Origin: an uncultured Bacteroidota bacterium
GTDB lineage: Bacteria; Bacteroidota; Bacteroidia; Chitinophagales; LD1
Assembly (NCBI GenBank): GCA_937894725.1
Contig: CALAYL010000036.1
Location: 10,485-74,484 of the forward strand
Reading direction: 5' to 3'
Length of the DNA stretch: 64,000 nt
In this document: positions 8,183 to 18,761 of the stretch, piece by piece
Layout of the letters: the number at the start of each line of letters is the position of its first letter
Numbering within the stretch: position 1 is the stretch's first letter
Notes under the pieces: model-generated
What the model was told of the DNA's origin: nothing
Database searches by the model: none
What the model saw: only the letters and a program-made list of their open reading frames with translations
Made by a program: the position numbers and the translations under genes

Positions 8183-9946
8183 ATGAAAAAAACGCTTGCT
8201 ATCCTATTTGTTTTAATACAAACAATAGGCATAAACGCACAATGTATTTTAACTTTCCAGTTTAGTCCAAACGATACTATTTGCCGCGCTCAACCTACTA
8301 CCATCGCTATCTCAAATCCTGGACTCACGGGTACTGTGACCTGGTCTGGTGGTGACCTCACAACCCCAGTAGTGGGAAGTCAAATTGCCGTAGCCCCTAC
8401 AGTGTCTCAACGCTATATTGTAAATTGGGTAAATGGAAGCTGCAATGTTACTGATACCGTACGACTCACGGTGATACCCGTAAAAGCGATAGTGAGTAGC
8501 CAGCGAAATCCAAGCTGTGGGCAGAATAATGGCAATATTATAGGGGCAGCGAGTGGTGCATCCTTAGTTTACACTTGGTTGAGAAATGGTGTTTTTTATT
8601 CAGATGGAGCAAGTCAAATTTTGAATGCGACTGCGGGCACATATGCTTTTGCGGTTTATGATAAAATCACGGGTTGTAGCGATACGGTTAAAAATATCGT
8701 ATTGACCACCAATGGGACTTTTCCTTCTTTTGATACAATTACTACGCGAGGAGTAAATTGTTTTGGTGAAAAGAATGGGCAAATAAAAGTATCGGCTCGT
8801 GGCGGTTCGGGCAATTATACATTCAGTTGGAGTCAAGACCCATCGCTTAGTTCATCTACTGCCAATGGGCTTACTTCGGGTACTCCATATAAAGTCACGT
8901 TATCTGATGGTGTATGCCCTCCGATAGATACCACCATCATATTGACTGGCCCTGCAGATTCGGTAAGGGTAAGCGTAACAACTACTCCAGATAACTGCAA
9001 ACAATCTAAAGGTAATGCAAAAGCTTTTGCGATAGGAGGAAGTGGGGGATATCAGTATGTTTGGAGTACCTTATCTGCCTCAGATTCGATTTTTGGTTTA
9101 TTGGGTCCCACGAAAGTATTTGTGACGGTAACTGACCAAAACGGCTGTGGTGCTATGGGCAGCGATAGTATTTTAAATACAGGCTCCCCTACCGTGCAAC
9201 TTGTATCTGTGGACTCTGCTTGTACGGGTGGTACTGAGGGGAAAATAGTCGTATTGGCGACTTCAAATGATGGACCATTTAGTTATGGTTGGTCGCACGA
9301 CAATCAGCTCAATAGTTCCACTGCTGCTGGGCTTGCACCAGGTAGCTATACGGTATCAATCACCAATAGTTTGAATTGTGCAGAAGTGCTTTCTGCTACG
9401 GTGACCGCCTATGGAAGTGGGGGAGGGGGTGCGCTCGATTTGGGAGCAGACCAAACGATATTGTTAGGACAAACAGCTTCGATTAATATCACAACCACCG
9501 TAGTGCTGAAATCTAAAGAATGGACACCTAATTTTGTAGCTACAGATGATGATGGTGTATCATTTGCATCGCCAAGAGTTACGACTACATATCAGCTTGT
9601 GGCTACCTATGGCAATGGGTGCAAACTACAAGATGATATAACGATATTTGTGGACTCGGCTACTCAAAAGCTTGTAGTACCAACAGTTTTTACACCAAAT
9701 GGAGATGGATTGAATGACTTTTTTTATATCAATGAGGTGGGAATAGAACGTATTGATATAAAAGTGTATGATCGATGGGGAAATCTTGTCTTTCAATCTA
9801 ATAACCCCAGTTTTAGATGGGATGGCAAATCGAGTTTGTTGGGTGGTGAATTGATGAATGGAAATTATCCATTTGTGATTTTATACAAAACATTTGACAG
9901 TAAATCTGATAAAAAGGAAACTGGGTTTATCACAATGATTAAATGA
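8183..9946 (+). CDS. Secreted adhesin-like protein with SprB-type repeats and T9SS type B sorting domain
   Basis: The 587-residue protein has a signal peptide (MKKTLAILFVLIQTIGINAQ). Next come beta-rich repeats of the SprB kind, each with a cysteine, a conserved asparagine-glycine turn and a VTVTD/TVSITN end (for example NPSCGQNNGNI, GVNCFGEKNGQI, TPDNCKQSKGNA, VDSACTGGTEGK, roughly residues 110-410). The C-terminal type B sorting domain runs from about residue 499, recognised by VFTPNGDGLNDFF, the KVYDRWGNLVF core and the final GFITMIK. Such proteins cross the outer membrane by the T9SS and stay at the surface or are released; SprB itself drives gliding. The stop overlaps the start of the PorP/SprF gene (ATGA). 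SprB-type adhesins usually need such a partner, so the two probably work as a pair. Confidence 0.92.
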   Translation: MKKTLAILFVLIQTIGINAQCILTFQFSPNDTICRAQPTTIAISNPGLTGTVTWSGGDLTTPVVGSQIAVAPTVSQRYIVNWVNGSCNVTDTVRLTVIPVKAIVSSQRNPSCGQNNGNIIGAASGASLVYTWLRNGVFYSDGASQILNATAGTYAFAVYDKITGCSDTVKNIVLTTNGTFPSFDTITTRGVNCFGEKNGQIKVSARGGSGNYTFSWSQDPSLSSSTANGLTSGTPYKVTLSDGVCPPIDTTIILTGPADSVRVSVTTTPDNCKQSKGNAKAFAIGGSGGYQYVWSTLSASDSIFGLLGPTKVFVTVTDQNGCGAMGSDSILNTGSPTVQLVSVDSACTGGTEGKIVVLATSNDGPFSYGWSHDNQLNSSTAAGLAPGSYTVSITNSLNCAEVLSATVTAYGSGGGGALDLGADQTILLGQTASINITTTVVLKSKEWTPNFVATDDDGVSFASPRVTTTYQLVATYGNGCKLQDDITIFVDSATQKLVVPTVFTPNGDGLNDFFYINEVGIERIDIKVYDRWGNLVFQSNNPSFRWDGKSSLLGGELMNGNYPFVILYKTFDSKSDKKETGFITMIK

Positions 9947-10959
9947 TGAAAGAAATATTTATGCGATTTTTAGTTTGTATTTTTAGTTTGATTTTTGGAA
10001 TAAAAATAACAGTTGCACAAGATGTGATGTTTAGTCAGTATAATCAGATGCCCATGCATCTAAATCCTGCTATGACAGGGTTTCATGATGGAATAGTAAG
10101 GGTTGGAGCAATTTACAGAAATCAGTGGATGCCGCAAGGTGGATATGGCGCATCGTTCAATACAGGCGGAGGATATTTAGATGCTTCATTATTGAAAGAT
10201 AAATTGAAGAACGATTATCTAGGCATTGGCGCTTCGGCTACCTTTGATAAAAATGGGATAAATATTTACCAGACCACTAATGTGAGTTTGAATCTTGCTT
10301 ATTCAAAGGGATTTGGACGAGACGTGAAACACTCGTTAGCATTGGGTTTTGGAGGCGAAATGAAACTTGGTTCACTTAACCTATCAAATGCTATATTCTC
10401 GGATGGCGTAAATGAAAACATAGCAAAGAGTAATTTTTTATTTGATGCGAACGTTGGGCTGCGATATCATTTGGTTGTACCTAGAAAGTTTAATGGGTAT
10501 ATAGGTTTTGCTTATCATCATTTATTGCAACCTAAAGAAAGTTGGGTATCAAGTGGTACTGGTCGGTGGAATGCTCGATATACTGTTCATCTGGGGGGCG
10601 AAATACATCTTAATGATAAGTGGAATCTTGTGCCCATTGGTGCTTTCGTGTTGCAAGCTAGCCATCTTCAAGCGCAGCTAGGTGCTATGGGGCAATATAA
10701 ATTTGGAAATAGTGATTTTCCATCTGCACGTGTGTCATCGGGTTTGCAAACTAGATTTGGAGCAAAAGGTGTTGACGCAGTTATTTTGGTAACTAAGGTT
10801 GATATAAAGCGTATCTATTTTGGAATATCTTTTGATGCTAACGTGTCTCCATTGTCAAAATCTACAAAAGGCTATGGAGCACTTGAGTTTTCAGCGGGAT
10901 ATATATTTGTAAAAAACAACATACAAAGGGAATCCAAAACACCTTGTCCAAGTTTTTAA
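9943..10959 (+). CDS. PorP/SprF family outer-membrane protein (partner of 8183 adhesin)
   Basis: The 338-residue protein carries a signal peptide (core FLVCIFSLIFGIKITVAQ). The family hallmark follows at once: DVMFSQYNQMPMHLNPAMTGFHDG. Alternating hydrophobic beta strands of an outer-membrane barrel fill the rest (YLGIGASATFDKNG, HLGGEIHLNDKWNLVP, YFGISFDANVSPLSK), and the C-terminus is cysteine- and proline-containing. Family members (PorP in Porphyromonas, SprF in Flavobacterium) attach T9SS cargo to the secretion machinery or cell surface and are often specific for the neighbouring type B protein. The start overlaps the adhesin stop by 4 bp. A second ATG at 9946 is equally possible. Confidence 0.93.
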   Translation: MMKEIFMRFLVCIFSLIFGIKITVAQDVMFSQYNQMPMHLNPAMTGFHDGIVRVGAIYRNQWMPQGGYGASFNTGGGYLDASLLKDKLKNDYLGIGASATFDKNGINIYQTTNVSLNLAYSKGFGRDVKHSLALGFGGEMKLGSLNLSNAIFSDGVNENIAKSNFLFDANVGLRYHLVVPRKFNGYIGFAYHHLLQPKESWVSSGTGRWNARYTVHLGGEIHLNDKWNLVPIGAFVLQASHLQAQLGAMGQYKFGNSDFPSARVSSGLQTRFGAKGVDAVILVTKVDIKRIYFGISFDANVSPLSKSTKGYGALEFSAGYIFVKNNIQRESKTPCPSF

Positions 10960-11068
10960 ATTTTTATAAATTCAAATTCAAAAAGTATCAACAAACGTTA
11001 ATGCTTTAATAACAAGCATGCAACGAAAAAATACTTTATTTACTCTATTACAGTATATAAGTACATCA

Positions 11069-14000
11069 ATGAAAAAAATGACACATAGACTATTATCTGC
11101 TTTTATTATTATATTTTTAGGAACTCAAGTTCAGGCGCAAGTATGTGGATTTAGTGCCACACAGACTTCAGGATGTGCTCCTACAACAATTATCTTTAGT
11201 GATACTTCACAGCCTAGTAATTTGGTGACTAACCAAATTTGGAATATTACCCGTCAAGGGGGAGGAGTATCTATCCCTTCAGCTGTAGGCAAAAATTATG
11301 CTTATTCTTTTTCACAGCAAGGTTGTTATGATGTGAAACTGAAGGTGTTTTTTAGCAATGGTGATTCATGTGAACTGACCAAACCATGCTACATTACAAT
11401 AAATCAAAAACCCACCGCATCTATGACATTTAGCCCTTCGGTAGTTTGTCCTGGTACAGCGGTTACGTTTAATTTCAATTCAACAGCGGGTTGTGGAACA
11501 CTAGGCGGGTATCAGTTGGAAGCAAGACCCGGAGCTATACTTACAGGTACATCAGCCACAGGTAGCACTCAGTTTACATATCAAGTGCCAGGTACATATT
11601 GCCCTTTTTTGAGAGTATCTAACAGTTGTGGGTGTTCGGCAGATAGTACATTTTTAGCGCCTAATTGCATTACAGTAAGAAATGCTCCAGTAATCAATAC
11701 TATACAGTCGCCAAACCCTTCAAGCTGCTCTAGCCCTGCAAATATCAATTTTACCTCAAGTGCTACTGGATCTGGTATTACATATCAATGGGCGTATAGG
11801 CCCAATACCCCTCCCAATGGAGCTTGGATTAATTTTGGCACTTCCAATGCCAATGCATCTAATAGCTTTACCTCAGGTCAATATGACATTAAGTTGACCG
11901 TTACGGATCCTGTAACAGGTTGTTTTAAGGATAGTATTTTGACTGGCTATGTTGGAGTTGGGCAAGGAGCGAAACCCTCAATTGTGACAAATGTTACAGG
12001 CGGATGTGCACCTCTCACAGTTAATTTTTCTACACCTACGAACGCAATTTCATATTCTTGGAGTTTTCCAGGAGGCACTCCCTCTTCATCTACGGCTACC
12101 TCAGTTTCTGTTTCATATCCTACATCTGGGGTATATGACGTTTCTCTTCAAGTAGGTTATCCAGGAGGATGTTTTGAGACAGAAACCAAAACTGGGTTTA
12201 TAAAAGTTAGTCCTGGAATTGCCGGATTTTCAGTAGGTATTTCGGATTCTGCTTTTTGTAAAATTCCAGATACTTTGAATGTGCGTTTTATAGGCACCCC
12301 TTGTACAATTTGCACATATAGTTGGGTTACAAATACCGCACTGTCGCTTTCCCCTATTTCGGGAACTAACACACCAAATGCCTCATTTCAAGTAACTTCA
12401 TTTAGTAACAATACTAACATTAATGTGACTTTGACATTAACGGATACTTTTGGCTGTAAGAGAGCAGTAACCTCATCCCCCCCAATAAATATACGTCCAT
12501 TGTCTGCTAGTTTTATTGTTGATACTGGAAGCAGGTGTGCTCCAGCTAGTATTCGATTTATAAATACCACACAGAGTTCAATCCCTTACACTTCAACTAA
12601 TTGGACATTTGGAGGCGGGGTTCCCAGCAGTTCTAATGTGAATTCACCACCACCAGTGTCATACACTAATCCTGGATGTTTTCCGGTATCACTCGCATTA
12701 GTAAATCAAAAGGGATGTAGCAGTATAAAGCAAGACAGCGTTTGTATCGGAGTACCTCAAAGTGCAGGAACTATTTCGCTTACACCCAAAGACGTATGTT
12801 ATGAAGGAGGTGATAATTTGCTAATAATATGTGGGCTCTCAAATAGTATAGATTCTATACGAATGTTCCCCGAGGCCCCAAAGAATCCCAATGTACTAGT
12901 TGTAAAAAAGAATAATCCGAGTCTTTGTGATACATTCAGGTACACTTACAAAGATTTGGGCGTTTTTAAACCTTGTTGGAGTGTAGTGAGTAATGGATGT
13001 AGAAGTGCGTTGCAGTGCGCTACAGGTGCAGATTCTATTAAAGTAAATGGACCGGCTACAGCATTTAAGGACTCAGTGCCTTGTCGAAATCCCAATACTG
13101 TGTATTACAAAAATCTGTCTGTAGATGCAGATTCGTTTCAGTGGGTTTTTTATGATGGCACTGTTTCAAATCTTGAAAATCCCGTGTTTACTTATCCTAC
13201 TTGTGGGCGGAAATATCCTTTCACGCTCAATACTTTCAATAAATCAAATGGCTGTTTTCATACTAAATCTGATTCCACTCTAGTTCCCTGTAGGCCCGTC
13301 ATATCTGCAGTAAAAGACACAGGTTGTTTACCTTTTGGAGCACAACTTAGGGTTGATTTCGGTGCATATCGTAGTCCTTTGACTAGCACCCTAGTTGATT
13401 GGAATCTAGCGGATGCATTTAATTATCCTAATACCCTACCTATAAATAGTAACAATCAAGTTTTCCCATATACATATTCTTCAATAGGTACTTATAATAT
13501 ATCTGTGATTTTTAATTATGTGGGAGGGTGCAGAGATACTATTAACTTAAATAATGCTTTCACTTCTACCCAAAATAATACATCTTTTGCTACATCAGAT
13601 ACTACAGGGTGTAGTCCTCATACTGTAAATGCGGTCAATACATCTTCACCTATTGGTAGCACAATTACCCGTTGCATTTGGAACTTTGGCGATGGTGTAG
13701 TTGATTCGTCTCAATGTTCTCCTATTACTCATCAATATACACAATCCGGTTTGTATAATATGTGTCTTATACAAAATAGTAATGTAGGTTGTAGAGATAC
13801 GTTTTGCAGAAAAATTTTAGTAAATCAAATCGATGCAAATTTTACAATTAATGATTCCACAACTTGTACGACTGCTCTCGATTCTGTAAGATTTACCAAT
13901 GTATCTACTGGAATTGGGCATATAAAATATAAATGGCTAACTCCAGGTGGTGTACCAGCGAATGCCACGACTACCAATCATTTTACAAAATATTCAGTTG

Positions 14001-17000
14001 AAGGGCGTTATCCTGTTTATTTAATAGCTTCAGATAGTTTTGGAGTGTGTAATGATACCGTTATTCAGTATGTGGTAGTTAAAAATCCAATAGCTGGGTT
14101 TTTGAATTCGGCTACATTTAGCAATTGTCCTCCTTTGTTTTCGGTGTTTACAGATACCTCAAAAAATGATATATGTAGGTGGGAGTGGGATTTTGGTAAT
14201 GGTGACAAATCAACATTGCGAAATCCTTCTTATTTTTATAAGCGACCTGGAGTATATACTCCTACTTTGAAAGTGACCTCTTGTAATGGTTGTGAGAATA
14301 CTATTTCAGGGGATACGGTAAGAATATTAGGTCCGAGTTCTACAGCTACTTTTTCTCAGATAAGTGGATGCAAGTGTACAGAAGTAACTTTTAGTCTTTC
14401 AACAGTTAATGCGGTAAATTTAATTTTTCAATCAGATTCTTCTAAATCACAAAAGATTGTATTGAATATTAATCCTACAGGTACAGCAACTAATCCGAGA
14501 GTGTTCGTCTTTAAAGATACGTTTTGTAATATAGGAGCATATAGACCTGTTTTAAATCTTAGTGACGGGCCATGCCAATATACAGACACACTCAGCTATT
14601 TTTATATTGACACACCTAATGTAAATTTCGCTTACAATAAGCAAGGTGTGTGTGATACTGGCGTAGTATGTTTTACTAATAATTCAACGACAAATTTTGA
14701 TAGTGTTCATATCACTAGTTACCTCTGGGATTTCGGTGACGGAGCTACAACTACAGCTACCAATCCTTGTCATCGATACAATGCCAGTGGCAATTTTACA
14801 GTGAGCTTAACTGCGGAAAATTCACTTGGCTGCTCGCAAACAAAAATGAAGAATATTTATATTCCTTCCTCGCCTATTGCATCATTTACGCTGAATGACT
14901 CAAGTGGCTGTGTAAATGGCGATTTGCGACTATGGGGAGCTGGTGTAGCAAACGACTCCACTTTCATACGCTCATGGGATTGGCAGATACCTCCTCCCGC
15001 TTCTGCGCCTAATAGTTATATTACACAAAACGTAAATCGAACAATAGCACCAGGAACCTACCAAGTTACTTTAACCGTAACAGATACGTTTGGGTGTAGG
15101 GACACTGCATTTAGGCAAGTAATAGTGAGACCATTGCCTATTGCTAATGCGGGAGGTGATAGTATTATTTGTTATGGTGATTCACTTCAACTCAATGCTA
15201 CTGGAGGGGTTAGTTATGCTTGGGTATCATCATCATATATTTCAGATACCTCTGTGTCGAATCCATTTGTAAGGCCGAGTACTTTAACTCAATACATTGT
15301 GGAAGTTAGCGACATATTTAATTGTAGAGCAAAAGATACCATAGCTATTGACGTATCTAAAATTTCGGCTAACTTCACAGCGGATACGGTTTGTTTACTT
15401 GATTCTACCCATTTTAGAAGTTTAGCTACAACGACCAACTCAACGCTAAATGTCTATCAATGGGACTTTGGGGATGCCATAAACGGAGGAGGAATTTCTA
15501 CATCGCATTTATATCTTGCCCCTCAGATGTACAACGTTACCCATACCGTGGCTAATGCCATAGGATGTAGTGCAGACAGTATACTCCCTGTGTATGTAAG
15601 TCCTATACCTCAAGCTGACTTTGGTTATCGAGATACCTGTGCTGGGGCAGTAGTTCAATTCTCCGATTCCTCAATTGCTGGTTTTGGAACTGTCGTAAAA
15701 TGGCGCTGGAGTTTTGGGGACAATACAATTGATTCCATCAATCAAAACCCTCAGCATACCTATGTTGGAGGAGGTACATACCGTGTGGTGTTGCAAGTGT
15801 TTAATCTTGCTGGATGTACAGACACTGTAGTCAAATCGATTACTATATTTTCTAACCCTACTGCTGACTTTACTTTAGATTCTGTATGCTTGGGGCTACC
15901 TACCTCTTTTGTAAACACTTCGAGTGCTGGAAGTGGAGCAATTAATTTTGCTTTCTGGGATTTCGATTTCCCTTCACCCAATCAAGATACCTCTACTATT
16001 TCACCAAACACTTCATTTACATTTGGATCAGCAGGAAGTCATGATATCAACCTGTTTGTTCGAGATGCTAATGGGTGTTCTGCTAATATTACAAAATCGA
16101 CTTTTGTATTTGCTCCACCAATTTCATTATTTACATTTGCCAATACATGTATCGGTCAGACTACCGATTTTACCAACCAAAGTACAGCGGGCACTACACC
16201 AATCACACTAAATAGTTGGTATTTTGATAGTGCTCCTTTTACAGTGAATAGCACAAACACCACTCGTGCTTTTAATACCTTAGGGATTCATCCAGTAGGA
16301 CTTATAGTAGTCGATGCTAAGGGGTGTAGAGACACATCGATTCAACAAGTTGAAATTTTTGATGTACCTATTGCAGGCATTACTATTTCTGATACCGCTT
16401 TTTGCGAAGGAGAGCAAATTACACTTACAGACGCTTCTACTGATGGGGCTTCTTCTCCTATAGCTCAACAAATTTGGGATATGGAATCAAACGGCACCAC
16501 AGATTATAATACGACTACTTTTACACATACCTATAATACAGATGGCACTTACACATTACTTCATATTGTGGTTGATGGTAATCAGTGTAGAGATTCTATT
16601 ACAAAAATAGTCACTGTATATAACAAACCTTCTGCATCTTTTGTTTATGACTTGAAATGTATCAATCAGACCAGTGTTTTTACAAGTACCTCTTTGCCTG
16701 GCGATGCACCTATTACGCTAGTTAACTGGACTTTCCCAGGGCCTGTAAATAGCACCGTAACCCCAGCTAGTTTTGTATTTACGGCACCAGGGGTCACACA
16801 AATCACACTACAAGTTGAAGATGCAAACGGATGTACAGATGTAGTGAGTAGCACGGTGAATATTGATGTTCCACCTGTGTTTTCAATTTCACCAGCAGAT
16901 ACCACTTTATGCTTGGGTCAAAATGCTTTGCTTGCTTTGGAAGGCACATTCAGTAGTGTATCGTGGAGCCCGAGAAACTGGTTGAATAGGGCAGACACAT

Positions 17001-17662
17001 CTTCTGTATTTGCAACCCCGCTCAACACTATTCGGTATGTAGTAACGGCAATAAATGGCACTTGCGATCCTAAATATGATACCGTTTTGGTAACAGTCGT
17101 TCAGCCTATTCCAATTGAACTTAGTGCGACACCAAACCAAATTTTTATTGGTTTAAATTCAGATTTATTGGCTAAGTATGCTGGTATTATTGATAGCATT
17201 GTTTGGTCTCCAGATTCTACATTGAGTTGCAGAACTTGTAAAAATCCTGTGGCTTCACCTTCGGTTACTACCACTTATAAAGCCACTGTTTATTACAGTA
17301 AAAATGGAATAACATGTAGCAACGAGTCAGCGATAACCATCACCGTTTTGCAGACTTGTAATGATGAAATAATCTATATACCAAACACCTTTACTCCTAA
17401 TGGAGATGGGTTTAATGATGTGTTTAGAATAAGAGGAAATGGGTTTAACCGAATCAATTATTTTAGAATCTATGATAGATGGGGTAAACTTGTTTTTGAA
17501 GTTGAAAACGAGTTGCCAAATGCGAGCAAAGCACATTGGAATGGTACCCTCTACAATGATGGTAAAGAGTTGAATCCTGACGTATTTGTGTACAGTTATG
17601 AAGTTCAATGTATCAATGGTCAAAACTTTAGTGGAAAAGGAAACGTAACACTCCTTAGATAA
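11069..17662 (+). CDS. Giant secreted PKD-repeat protein with T9SS type B sorting domain
   Basis: This is an extracellular protein of about 2200 residues. I prefer ATG 11069 over ATG 11018 because the former gives a clean signal peptide (MKKMTHRLLSAFIIIFLGTQVQAQ). The body is a long chain of PKD-like beta-sandwich domains, recognised by repeating segments such as IWNFGDGVV, WEWDFGNGD, YLWDFGDGA, WRWSFGDNT and YQWDFGDAI, each followed 20-30 residues later by a GTY/GIY turn and a VTLTV-type strand, then a cysteine and RDT. The C-terminal sorting domain begins around residue 2105 with FTPNGDGFNDVF and contains IYDRWGKLVF. PKD chains act as stalks or adhesins. A PorP/SprF gene follows 13 bp later, repeating the organisation of 8183-10959. 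Ligand unknown. Confidence 0.93.
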   Translation: MKKMTHRLLSAFIIIFLGTQVQAQVCGFSATQTSGCAPTTIIFSDTSQPSNLVTNQIWNITRQGGGVSIPSAVGKNYAYSFSQQGCYDVKLKVFFSNGDSCELTKPCYITINQKPTASMTFSPSVVCPGTAVTFNFNSTAGCGTLGGYQLEARPGAILTGTSATGSTQFTYQVPGTYCPFLRVSNSCGCSADSTFLAPNCITVRNAPVINTIQSPNPSSCSSPANINFTSSATGSGITYQWAYRPNTPPNGAWINFGTSNANASNSFTSGQYDIKLTVTDPVTGCFKDSILTGYVGVGQGAKPSIVTNVTGGCAPLTVNFSTPTNAISYSWSFPGGTPSSSTATSVSVSYPTSGVYDVSLQVGYPGGCFETETKTGFIKVSPGIAGFSVGISDSAFCKIPDTLNVRFIGTPCTICTYSWVTNTALSLSPISGTNTPNASFQVTSFSNNTNINVTLTLTDTFGCKRAVTSSPPINIRPLSASFIVDTGSRCAPASIRFINTTQSSIPYTSTNWTFGGGVPSSSNVNSPPPVSYTNPGCFPVSLALVNQKGCSSIKQDSVCIGVPQSAGTISLTPKDVCYEGGDNLLIICGLSNSIDSIRMFPEAPKNPNVLVVKKNNPSLCDTFRYTYKDLGVFKPCWSVVSNGCRSALQCATGADSIKVNGPATAFKDSVPCRNPNTVYYKNLSVDADSFQWVFYDGTVSNLENPVFTYPTCGRKYPFTLNTFNKSNGCFHTKSDSTLVPCRPVISAVKDTGCLPFGAQLRVDFGAYRSPLTSTLVDWNLADAFNYPNTLPINSNNQVFPYTYSSIGTYNISVIFNYVGGCRDTINLNNAFTSTQNNTSFATSDTTGCSPHTVNAVNTSSPIGSTITRCIWNFGDGVVDSSQCSPITHQYTQSGLYNMCLIQNSNVGCRDTFCRKILVNQIDANFTINDSTTCTTALDSVRFTNVSTGIGHIKYKWLTPGGVPANATTTNHFTKYSVEGRYPVYLIASDSFGVCNDTVIQYVVVKNPIAGFLNSATFSNCPPLFSVFTDTSKNDICRWEWDFGNGDKSTLRNPSYFYKRPGVYTPTLKVTSCNGCENTISGDTVRILGPSSTATFSQISGCKCTEVTFSLSTVNAVNLIFQSDSSKSQKIVLNINPTGTATNPRVFVFKDTFCNIGAYRPVLNLSDGPCQYTDTLSYFYIDTPNVNFAYNKQGVCDTGVVCFTNNSTTNFDSVHITSYLWDFGDGATTTATNPCHRYNASGNFTVSLTAENSLGCSQTKMKNIYIPSSPIASFTLNDSSGCVNGDLRLWGAGVANDSTFIRSWDWQIPPPASAPNSYITQNVNRTIAPGTYQVTLTVTDTFGCRDTAFRQVIVRPLPIANAGGDSIICYGDSLQLNATGGVSYAWVSSSYISDTSVSNPFVRPSTLTQYIVEVSDIFNCRAKDTIAIDVSKISANFTADTVCLLDSTHFRSLATTTNSTLNVYQWDFGDAINGGGISTSHLYLAPQMYNVTHTVANAIGCSADSILPVYVSPIPQADFGYRDTCAGAVVQFSDSSIAGFGTVVKWRWSFGDNTIDSINQNPQHTYVGGGTYRVVLQVFNLAGCTDTVVKSITIFSNPTADFTLDSVCLGLPTSFVNTSSAGSGAINFAFWDFDFPSPNQDTSTISPNTSFTFGSAGSHDINLFVRDANGCSANITKSTFVFAPPISLFTFANTCIGQTTDFTNQSTAGTTPITLNSWYFDSAPFTVNSTNTTRAFNTLGIHPVGLIVVDAKGCRDTSIQQVEIFDVPIAGITISDTAFCEGEQITLTDASTDGASSPIAQQIWDMESNGTTDYNTTTFTHTYNTDGTYTLLHIVVDGNQCRDSITKIVTVYNKPSASFVYDLKCINQTSVFTSTSLPGDAPITLVNWTFPGPVNSTVTPASFVFTAPGVTQITLQVEDANGCTDVVSSTVNIDVPPVFSISPADTTLCLGQNALLALEGTFSSVSWSPRNWLNRADTSSVFATPLNTIRYVVTAINGTCDPKYDTVLVTVVQPIPIELSATPNQIFIGLNSDLLAKYAGIIDSIVWSPDSTLSCRTCKNPVASPSVTTTYKATVYYSKNGITCSNESAITITVLQTCNDEIIYIPNTFTPNGDGFNDVFRIRGNGFNRINYFRIYDRWGKLVFEVENELPNASKAHWNGTLYNDGKELNPDVFVYSYEVQCINGQNFSGKGNVTLLR

Positions 17663-17675
17663 TTTTATAAATACT

Positions 17676-18755
17676 ATGAGAAAAGAAATTATAGCAACAA
17701 TTTTGAGTATTACAGCATGGGGGATTTCTGCCCAGGATGTCCATTTTTCTCAATTTACAGCCGCTCCCTTACAGCTCAACCCTGCTTTTGCAGGATTGAA
17801 TAATTGCGACTATCGAGTGGTGGCTAATGCACGTACACAATGGAACACGGTGTCTGGAGGCAATACGTTTTCTTCATTTGCAGTATCGGGCGATGTGGCT
17901 GTAGGTAAACCCACAAAGTTTAATAGCTATGCGGGTCTAGGACTATCTCTCAATGCTGATGTAGCAGGTGCATTACGCTACAATACCAATCGTGCAGACC
18001 TTACGTTTGCTTATCACTTTTTGCTTGATAGAAAGGGGGCATCCTCACTTTCGGTGGGGATTCAGGCTGCGGTAAATTATCGTGGTATTAATCTCTCAAA
18101 AGGAACTTTTGATCAGCAGTTTGACAATGTGATGGGCGTTTATAATCCAAACCTTCCCTCAAATGAGGCGCTCATTCAGCGAACTAATATGCTTTATTTT
18201 GACGCAGGAGTTGGGGTGCTCTACTCTGCAAATTTTAGACAAGATAGACATAATATATATATTGGATTATCTGCTAATCATCTCAACCAGCCAAATGTTT
18301 CTTTTGAATCAAATGGATTGGTGAATATGAAAGGGAATACTACTTCACTTGGTCAGAAATTATATTTGAAAACAATTTTGCACGGAGGTGGTACATTTCT
18401 TTTAAAAGATAAATTGTGGTTGATGCCTATGGCGATGTTTGCATTTCAAGGTACTTCACAGGAATATCATATTGGCTCATTGGTAAAGATTCAGCTAGGC
18501 AATAAAGTGCTAGAAAAGACATACTTTTTGATTGGTGCTCAATACAGAGGGTTGTTTACTGGCAAAGATCCTGTAGATGCAGTAGTATTGCAAACTCGAC
18601 TTGATTTGAAAGGACTTGCTATTGGATTTAGTTATGATATTAATGTTTCAAAACTCAAAACGGCAACCTCTACTTTCGGAGGTCCCGAGCTTTCAGTCAC
18701 ATATCAAGGTTGTTTAAGTAGAAGGCCAAGACCATTTTTCTGCCCTACACTGTAA
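17676..18755 (+). CDS. PorP/SprF family outer-membrane protein (partner of PKD protein)
   Basis: The 359-residue protein starts with a signal peptide (MRKEIIATILSITAWGISAQ) and continues with the family signature DVHFSQFTAAPLQLNPAFAGL. The rest is a beta-barrel pattern: SYAGLGLSLNADVAG, YIGLSANHLNQPNVSF, LAIGFSYDINVSKL. It is a paralogue of the product of 9943-10959, sharing the N-terminal signature and the order of barrel strands, but is clearly diverged. By family knowledge it should help secrete or anchor the PKD protein encoded just upstream (13-bp gap). It ends 6 bp from the convergent HU/SPOR gene; an AT-rich run with eight T residues follows its stop, without a clear hairpin. Confidence 0.93.
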   Translation: MRKEIIATILSITAWGISAQDVHFSQFTAAPLQLNPAFAGLNNCDYRVVANARTQWNTVSGGNTFSSFAVSGDVAVGKPTKFNSYAGLGLSLNADVAGALRYNTNRADLTFAYHFLLDRKGASSLSVGIQAAVNYRGINLSKGTFDQQFDNVMGVYNPNLPSNEALIQRTNMLYFDAGVGVLYSANFRQDRHNIYIGLSANHLNQPNVSFESNGLVNMKGNTTSLGQKLYLKTILHGGGTFLLKDKLWLMPMAMFAFQGTSQEYHIGSLVKIQLGNKVLEKTYFLIGAQYRGLFTGKDPVDAVVLQTRLDLKGLAIGFSYDINVSKLKTATSTFGGPELSVTYQGCLSRRPRPFFCPTL

Positions 18756-18761
18756 TTTTTT

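Noticed and set aside
15760..15981. Minus-strand frames inside the giant PKD gene (also near 12157-12570, 16280-17623)
   Set aside because: They are short, lack family motifs and lie opposite a clear repeat protein; they are shadows of its codons.
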